A DNA stretch of 64,000 bases from Bradyrhizobium_A sp052115025 (GTDB taxonomy: Bacteria; Pseudomonadota; Alphaproteobacteria; Rhizobiales; Xanthobacteraceae), in contig NZ_JBFRFW010000019.1 of assembly GCF_052115025.1 (NCBI RefSeq), forward strand, positions 62,001 to 126,000, given 5' to 3'. The position numbers were made by a program, and so were the translations under genes. The notes under the pieces are model-generated. The model made no database searches, had not been told where the DNA came from, and saw nothing but the letters and a program-made list of their open reading frames with translations. Shown here one piece after another: positions 60,138-64,000 of the stretch (its first letter is position 1; each line of letters opens with the position of its first letter).

Positions 60138-60626
60138 ATGATGCCGGACGGCCTCAAAGGTCATGTGTGCCGGCCTGCCGTTTGGGGCGCTGTGCCCATC
60201 GCTCTCCTTCTCGCGGCCTGCTCCGGCGGGCCGGCGATCACGAGCGGTTTGTCGATCATGCCGGCGGCCGAGACGCCGGCCGCTCCCGGGTCGAGAGCAG
60301 CCCCTGATCTGTCGAGCGTCGAGGTGGTCAAGATCTTCAAGGACAAAGCCGACGAATTGAAGCTTCAGTCGCCGGCTCTCGTCACTGCGCCGGACGCGCC
60401 GCCGCCGATCAATGCCGAGCCCTGGATGATCTGTCTGAAGAGCGGGGCGCCCGAGCAGTCCCGCAGGCTGTACGCACTGCTGTTCCAGGACGGCAGGCTG
60501 AGGACGACGCGTCCTGCCGCCATCCTCGACAACTGCGAGGCACGCCCGTTCGAACCACTCAATGTCGGTGTGCTGGCGCCGCCGCCACCGCCGTCAAAAC
60601 CGCGAGCGCGGCGGTCGCGCAACTGA
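60138..60626 (+). CDS. small lipoprotein
   Basis: The product has a basic start, a hydrophobic stretch and a lipobox L-L-A-A-C (Cys near residue 30), then a ~130-residue mature part. That part has W-M-I-C-L-K in the middle, a second Cys (D-N-C-E) and a Pro-rich, basic end (P-P-P-P-P-S-K-P-R-A-R-R-S-R-N). The start may be ATG 60138 or 60141; the frame is open further left and overlaps mtnP. It is convergent with the giant surface protein. I do not recognise the family; the mature part has the size and Cys pair of small envelope lipoproteins of Rhizobiales. Confidence 0.7.
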   Translation: MMPDGLKGHVCRPAVWGAVPIALLLAACSGGPAITSGLSIMPAAETPAAPGSRAAPDLSSVEVVKIFKDKADELKLQSPALVTAPDAPPPINAEPWMICLKSGAPEQSRRLYALLFQDGRLRTTRPAAILDNCEARPFEPLNVGVLAPPPPPSKPRARRSRN

Positions 60627-60673
60627 GCCCGCCAGCCGCTCGCCTCCCGAAATATCCGGCTCGCGTGCCGCGT

Positions 60674-63600
60674 TCAGAATGGCACGCGGGCGCGGGCGCG
60701 CAACGTCCAGATCTGGGTGTTGCCGCCGATGCCGCCAAGTTCACCGCCGGCAAGGATTGCAGCACCGTTGGCGAATTTGGCAGCCAGTCCGCCCTCGACA
60801 CGAGCCGACCAGCCGTCGAGCAGGGGTGTCGAGGCGAGTGGCGGCGCGCCCGCTGCGGCGATGATCGCCGCAGCGTCATCCTTGGTGAAGTAATAGTCCG
60901 CGTAGATGCCGGCGTAGGGCGCCAGCATCACCGTTTCGGTCCACGCGAAGGGGTAGGCGACCTTGAACCCGCCGGAGGCGCGGCCGGTGGCGAAGTTCCG
61001 GCTGTCCTGCGCCGTGCCAAGCGAGTCCGTGTAGGCGTTCTCATGCTCCCACAGCGCATAGACCTTGAGCGAGGGCTCGAGGTCGAAGCCCCACGCCTTG
61101 TACGAGCCGGTGAGCCCGCCGGAAACGAGCCAGCGGTTGCCATTGAAATTGCCCTGGGCCATGCCGGCGGCGCCATTGTAGTTGATGCCGGAATAGGCGG
61201 TCGCGGCATCGAACCGGATGGCCGGCGTCAACCGCCAGCCGAGATAGCCGCCCACGGTCCAGCCGTCGCCCTTCAGCTTGCCGTTGAACTCCTGCGAGGT
61301 GTAGTCGAAAGTTTCATAGCCGCCGACCGCACCGACCACGACATTGGACGACACCCGGTGCGTCAGGCCCATCAGCGCGTTGACCTGGCTGCCATAGAGC
61401 AGAGCCTGGCCGCTGTTCATCGTGGTGCCCCAGCGGTCGATGCCGGAGCCGCGCACGTCGGCCCACAGGATCCAGTCCTGCGGCTCGCGCACCTTGAGCG
61501 GTGGCGCCTTGGTGGCAGGCGCGGCGCGGTCGATCGCGGCGAACGCGTCATCCATGCGCTTGCGGCCGTCACCGTAGCCAAGCGCGCCGGCGCCGCTGGC
61601 CTTGCCGCCGTCGAGGCCATACCTGCCGTTCCAGCGATCACTGACGATCTTGTCACCACTCGCCGCCTCGGTCTGGTCCGGGTCCGCCGAGAAGTTGAAC
61701 CGCATGCCCATGCCACCAGGCGTGAGGAAGCTTCCGGGGCCGTCGCTGAAGCCCTCGGAGATCGCGGAATCGATCGCGCCGGCGATCGCCTGGCCTGAGT
61801 TCTGCGCGACGACCTTGGTGACGTTTACCTGCAGCGCACGCAGCTTGAGACTGTCAGCGGGAGTGTTGACCGTCTGCAGAAGGGCCTGCGAAACACTGGC
61901 GTTGTAGTTGCCGCTTCCGCCGTAGCTGGCCGTGATGCTGTGCGAACCGACGGTCAGCGTAGCAGTGGTGAAGGTGGCGACACCGCCCGACAGGGCGCCG
62001 CTCCCGATCGGGGCGTCGCCGTCCTTGAACGTTACCGTTCCCGTCGGCGTTCCGCCGCCCGATGCCGTCACCGTCGCGGTGAAGGTGACCGGCTGGCGCG
62101 CCGAACTCGGATTGAGCGAGGACGTGACGGTCGTGGAGCTGACGGCCGTGGTGATCGCGCCAGTGATCGTCTGCGTGGCGCTCTGCTGGGTGGGACTGTT
62201 GTCCGTGACCTTGATCGTGTAGCTGAAGTTGCCCCCGCTGCCCGGCGTGCCCGAGACGAGGCCTGTCGCGGCGTTCAGCGACGTGCCCGGCGGCAGTGCT
62301 CCCGATAGAACCGAATAGGTGAATGGACTGGTGCCGCCACCCGCGACATTGGTCTGGGCGTAAGGTTGACCGACCTGGGTGATGGACGATGGCGTCGCCG
62401 TCAGGGTGAGGACATTGACATAAGTGTAGGTGCCGGATCCGGTGCCGCCCGGCGCTGTCACCGTGACGCTGACGGCTCCGACCGCTCCAGCCGGGGCTAC
62501 GGCGGTGATCTGGGTGGCGCTGTTGACCGTATAGCTCGTGGCGTTGTTGGTGCCGAATTTGACGCCGGCGGCGCCGCTCGTCCCCGTGAAATTGGTGCCG
62601 GTGATCACAACCGAAGTTCCGCCACCGGCGGGTCCACTGTTCGGGCTGAGCGACGTAATGGTCGGCGCGGCGGCATAGGTGTACTGGTCGGCCGCGCTTG
62701 TTGCGCTGGTCGCCACCGAGTTGGTGACGGTGATGTCGACGGTGCCGGTTCCCGCGGGCGCCGTTGCAGTGATCTGGGTGGCGCTGTTGATGGTGAAGCC
62801 GCTGGCGTTGCTGGCGCCGAATTTCACGGCCGTCGTGCCGGTGAATCCGGTACCTGTAATGACCACTGCCGTCCCGCCGGCGAGCGGTCCTGCGGTCGGC
62901 GAAATCGATGTGACGACCGGCGGGGCGATATAGGTGTACTGGTCAGCCGCTGTCGTGGCGCTGGTGCCCCCCGTTGTCGACACTGTTACATCCACCGTGC
63001 CGGTACCGGCTGGTGCGGTGGCCGTGATCTGGGTGGCACTGTTGACGGTGAAGCTGCTGGCGTTGCTGGTTCCGAATTTGACGGCGGTCGCGCCGGTGAA
63101 GTTCGTGCCGGTGATCGTCACGGTCGTGCCACCACTGGTGACCCCGGAGGTCGGACCGATGCCGGTGACGGTCGGCGCAGGAACATAGGTGAACTGGTCA
63201 GCGGCGCTGGTTGCGCTGGTGCCGCCAGCCGTCGTCACGCGGATGTCCACGGTGCCGGTTCCTGCTGGAGACGTGGCTGTGATCGAGGTCGCGCTGACAA
63301 CGGTAAAGCCTGTGGCAGCGGTCGCGCCAAATGTCACTGCGGTCGCGCCGTTGAAATTCGCGCCAGTGATCGTGACCGTCGTGCCGCCCGTGGACGGACC
63401 GATGGTCGGACTGACGGACGAGATGGCCGGCGCCGCAACATAGGTGAATTGGTCGGCCGCGCCGGTCGCGCTGGTGCCGCCGACCGTGGTCACCGTGACA
63501 TCAACGGTGCCCGTTCCAGCCGGCGAGGTCGCCGTGATCTGGGTCGCGCTGTTGACCGTGAAGCCGGAGGCATTGGTGGCGCCGAATTTGACGACTGTCG

Positions 63601-64000
63601 CACCGGAAAAACCGGTGCCTGTGATGACGACCGTGGTGCCGCCGCCGGTCGGGCCTGCCGTAGGGGATACCGCGCTGACCGTTGGCGCCGCAACATAGGT
63701 GTACTGATCGCTTGCGCCTGTCGCACTGGTGCCGCCGGGGGCCGTGACCGTGATATCGACGGTGCCGCTGCCGGCGGGGGCCGTGGCCGTGATCGAAGTC
63801 GCGCTGACGACGGTAAAGCCCGTCGCATTGGTCGCGCCGAACTTGACAGCTGTCGCGCCGGTGAAGTTGGTACCGGTGATCGTCACGGTCGTGCCGCCGG
63901 CGGTCGGGCCGCTGGTCGGACTGACCGACGTGACGCTCGGCGCCGGAATATAGGTGAACTGGTCAGCGGCGCTGGTCGCGCTGGTGCCGCCGACCGTCGT
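60674..64000 (-). CDS. giant IPT/TIG-repeat surface protein with autotransporter barrel (5' end outside window)
   Basis: The frame runs off the window; 1108 residues up to the stop are visible. From the N-terminal side it has about six near-identical 85-residue IPT/TIG Ig-like repeats (each with S-P-T-x-G-P, G-G-T-x-V-x-I-T-G and V-K-F-G). Then comes a putative-Ig domain (L-P-P-G-T-S-L-N-A-A-T-G), one Ig-like repeat with G-T-V-T-F-K-D-G, a linker, and a ~280-residue beta-barrel region. The last residue is Phe (R-V-P-F), the usual end of an outer-membrane barrel. This is a type Va-like autotransporter or adhesin exposing a long repetitive stalk. The identical repeats point to recent duplication and probable length variation. 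Confidence 0.85.
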   Translation of the reverse strand, partial: TTVGGTSATSAADQFTYIPAPSVTSVSPTSGPTAGGTTVTITGTNFTGATAVKFGATNATGFTVVSATSITATAPAGSGTVDITVTAPGGTSATGASDQYTYVAAPTVSAVSPTAGPTGGGTTVVITGTGFSGATVVKFGATNASGFTVNSATQITATSPAGTGTVDVTVTTVGGTSATGAADQFTYVAAPAISSVSPTIGPSTGGTTVTITGANFNGATAVTFGATAATGFTVVSATSITATSPAGTGTVDIRVTTAGGTSATSAADQFTYVPAPTVTGIGPTSGVTSGGTTVTITGTNFTGATAVKFGTSNASSFTVNSATQITATAPAGTGTVDVTVSTTGGTSATTAADQYTYIAPPVVTSISPTAGPLAGGTAVVITGTGFTGTTAVKFGASNASGFTINSATQITATAPAGTGTVDITVTNSVATSATSAADQYTYAAAPTITSLSPNSGPAGGGTSVVITGTNFTGTSGAAGVKFGTNNATSYTVNSATQITAVAPAGAVGAVSVTVTAPGGTGSGTYTYVNVLTLTATPSSITQVGQPYAQTNVAGGGTSPFTYSVLSGALPPGTSLNAATGLVSGTPGSGGNFSYTIKVTDNSPTQQSATQTITGAITTAVSSTTVTSSLNPSSARQPVTFTATVTASGGGTPTGTVTFKDGDAPIGSGALSGGVATFTTATLTVGSHSITASYGGSGNYNASVSQALLQTVNTPADSLKLRALQVNVTKVVAQNSGQAIAGAIDSAISEGFSDGPGSFLTPGGMGMRFNFSADPDQTEAASGDKIVSDRWNGRYGLDGGKASGAGALGYGDGRKRMDDAFAAIDRAAPATKAPPLKVREPQDWILWADVRGSGIDRWGTTMNSGQALLYGSQVNALMGLTHRVSSNVVVGAVGGYETFDYTSQEFNGKLKGDGWTVGGYLGWRLTPAIRFDAATAYSGINYNGAAGMAQGNFNGNRWLVSGGLTGSYKAWGFDLEPSLKVYALWEHENAYTDSLGTAQDSRNFATGRASGGFKVAYPFAWTETVMLAPYAGIYADYYFTKDDAAAIIAAAGAPPLASTPLLDGWSARVEGGLAAKFANGAAILAGGELGGIGGNTQIWTLRARARVPF
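62424..64000 (-). repeat. 255-bp tandem repeats encoding IPT/TIG domains
   Basis: Units repeat at exactly 255 bp (junctions near 62679, 62934, 63189, 63444 and 63699) and continue past the window edge. Similarity is high between units; the outermost right-hand unit (near 62424-62670) is the most diverged. Confidence 0.88.

Noticed and set aside
62679..63953. Series of 84-residue plus-strand frames, each starting M-x-W-S-A
   Set aside because: They are the antisense reading of the 255-bp IPT repeats, produced by the repeat itself; no ribosome sites.

Overview
The window is high-GC DNA from an alphaproteobacterium, most likely of the Bradyrhizobium/Rhodopseudomonas/Nitrobacter group. This rests on its mixture of genes: a SUF operon preceded by an Irr-type iron box, a class I PHA synthase, ParE, a HdeD-like membrane protein, AnmK, an EF-P/EpmA/EpmB set, and a RhlE helicase with an Arg/Glu-rich tail. 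The assignment is by family content only; no database was searched.

Bases 1-45,600 are mostly core chromosome. In order: the end of an AsmA-like envelope protein; tyrS and anmK (divergent); a GST gene with a striking double-palindrome operator; an alpha/beta hydrolase; a NifS/IscS-type cysteine desulfurase followed by sufBCDS, sufT and a SufA-type carrier; a TfoX-domain protein with a histone-H1-like tail; a diguanylate cyclase; a DEAD-box helicase; a secreted caspase-like protein; an SDR; parE; a DedA protein; a MAPEG protein; phaC; a small lipoprotein; an aminotransferase followed by hom, glpX, a GNAT, a HAD dehalogenase and recJ; two cell-wall enzymes (a lytic transglycosylase and an M23 peptidase); efp divergent from epmA-epmB; a small secreted protein and HdeD. 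At 39.6-45.6 kb lies a catabolic/transport island: a cyclase-family hydrolase and a FAH-family enzyme, divergent from a substrate-binding protein, a GntR regulator, an ABC ATPase and two permeases.

A tRNA-Glu(TTC) gene at 45,756-45,830 marks the start of an accessory region. From 45,865 to 60,073 lies a compact gene set that I do not recognise as any described pathway. Two diverged paralogues carrying a nucleoside-diphosphate-kinase-like domain (both minus strand, both keeping the active-site His) flank a plus-strand series: an 81-residue peptide, a ferritin-like diiron protein, a nucleotidyltransferase, an asparaginyl-tRNA-synthetase-like enzyme without an anticodon-binding domain, a 35-residue Cys-containing micro-ORF, a SAM methyltransferase, two tandem B12-binding radical SAM enzymes, an aldo/keto reductase, an MtnA-type isomerase and an MccF/LD-carboxypeptidase-like peptidase. 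An MTA phosphorylase follows. From the synthetase-like gene to the peptidase, the genes overlap (TGATG, ATGA, GTGA) or nearly touch, so they are very likely one transcription unit. A reasonable inference is a biosynthetic locus for a modified amino-acid, peptide or nucleotide metabolite, with MTA phosphorylase and MtnA recycling 5'-deoxyadenosine or MTA produced by the SAM-dependent enzymes, and the S66 peptidase acting in processing or self-protection.

The window closes with a small lipoprotein and, on the minus strand, the 3' part of a very large surface protein. This protein has 85-residue (255-bp) IPT/TIG repeats, further Ig-like domains and a C-terminal autotransporter-type barrel. No rRNA, CRISPR array, insertion sequence or integrase was seen.
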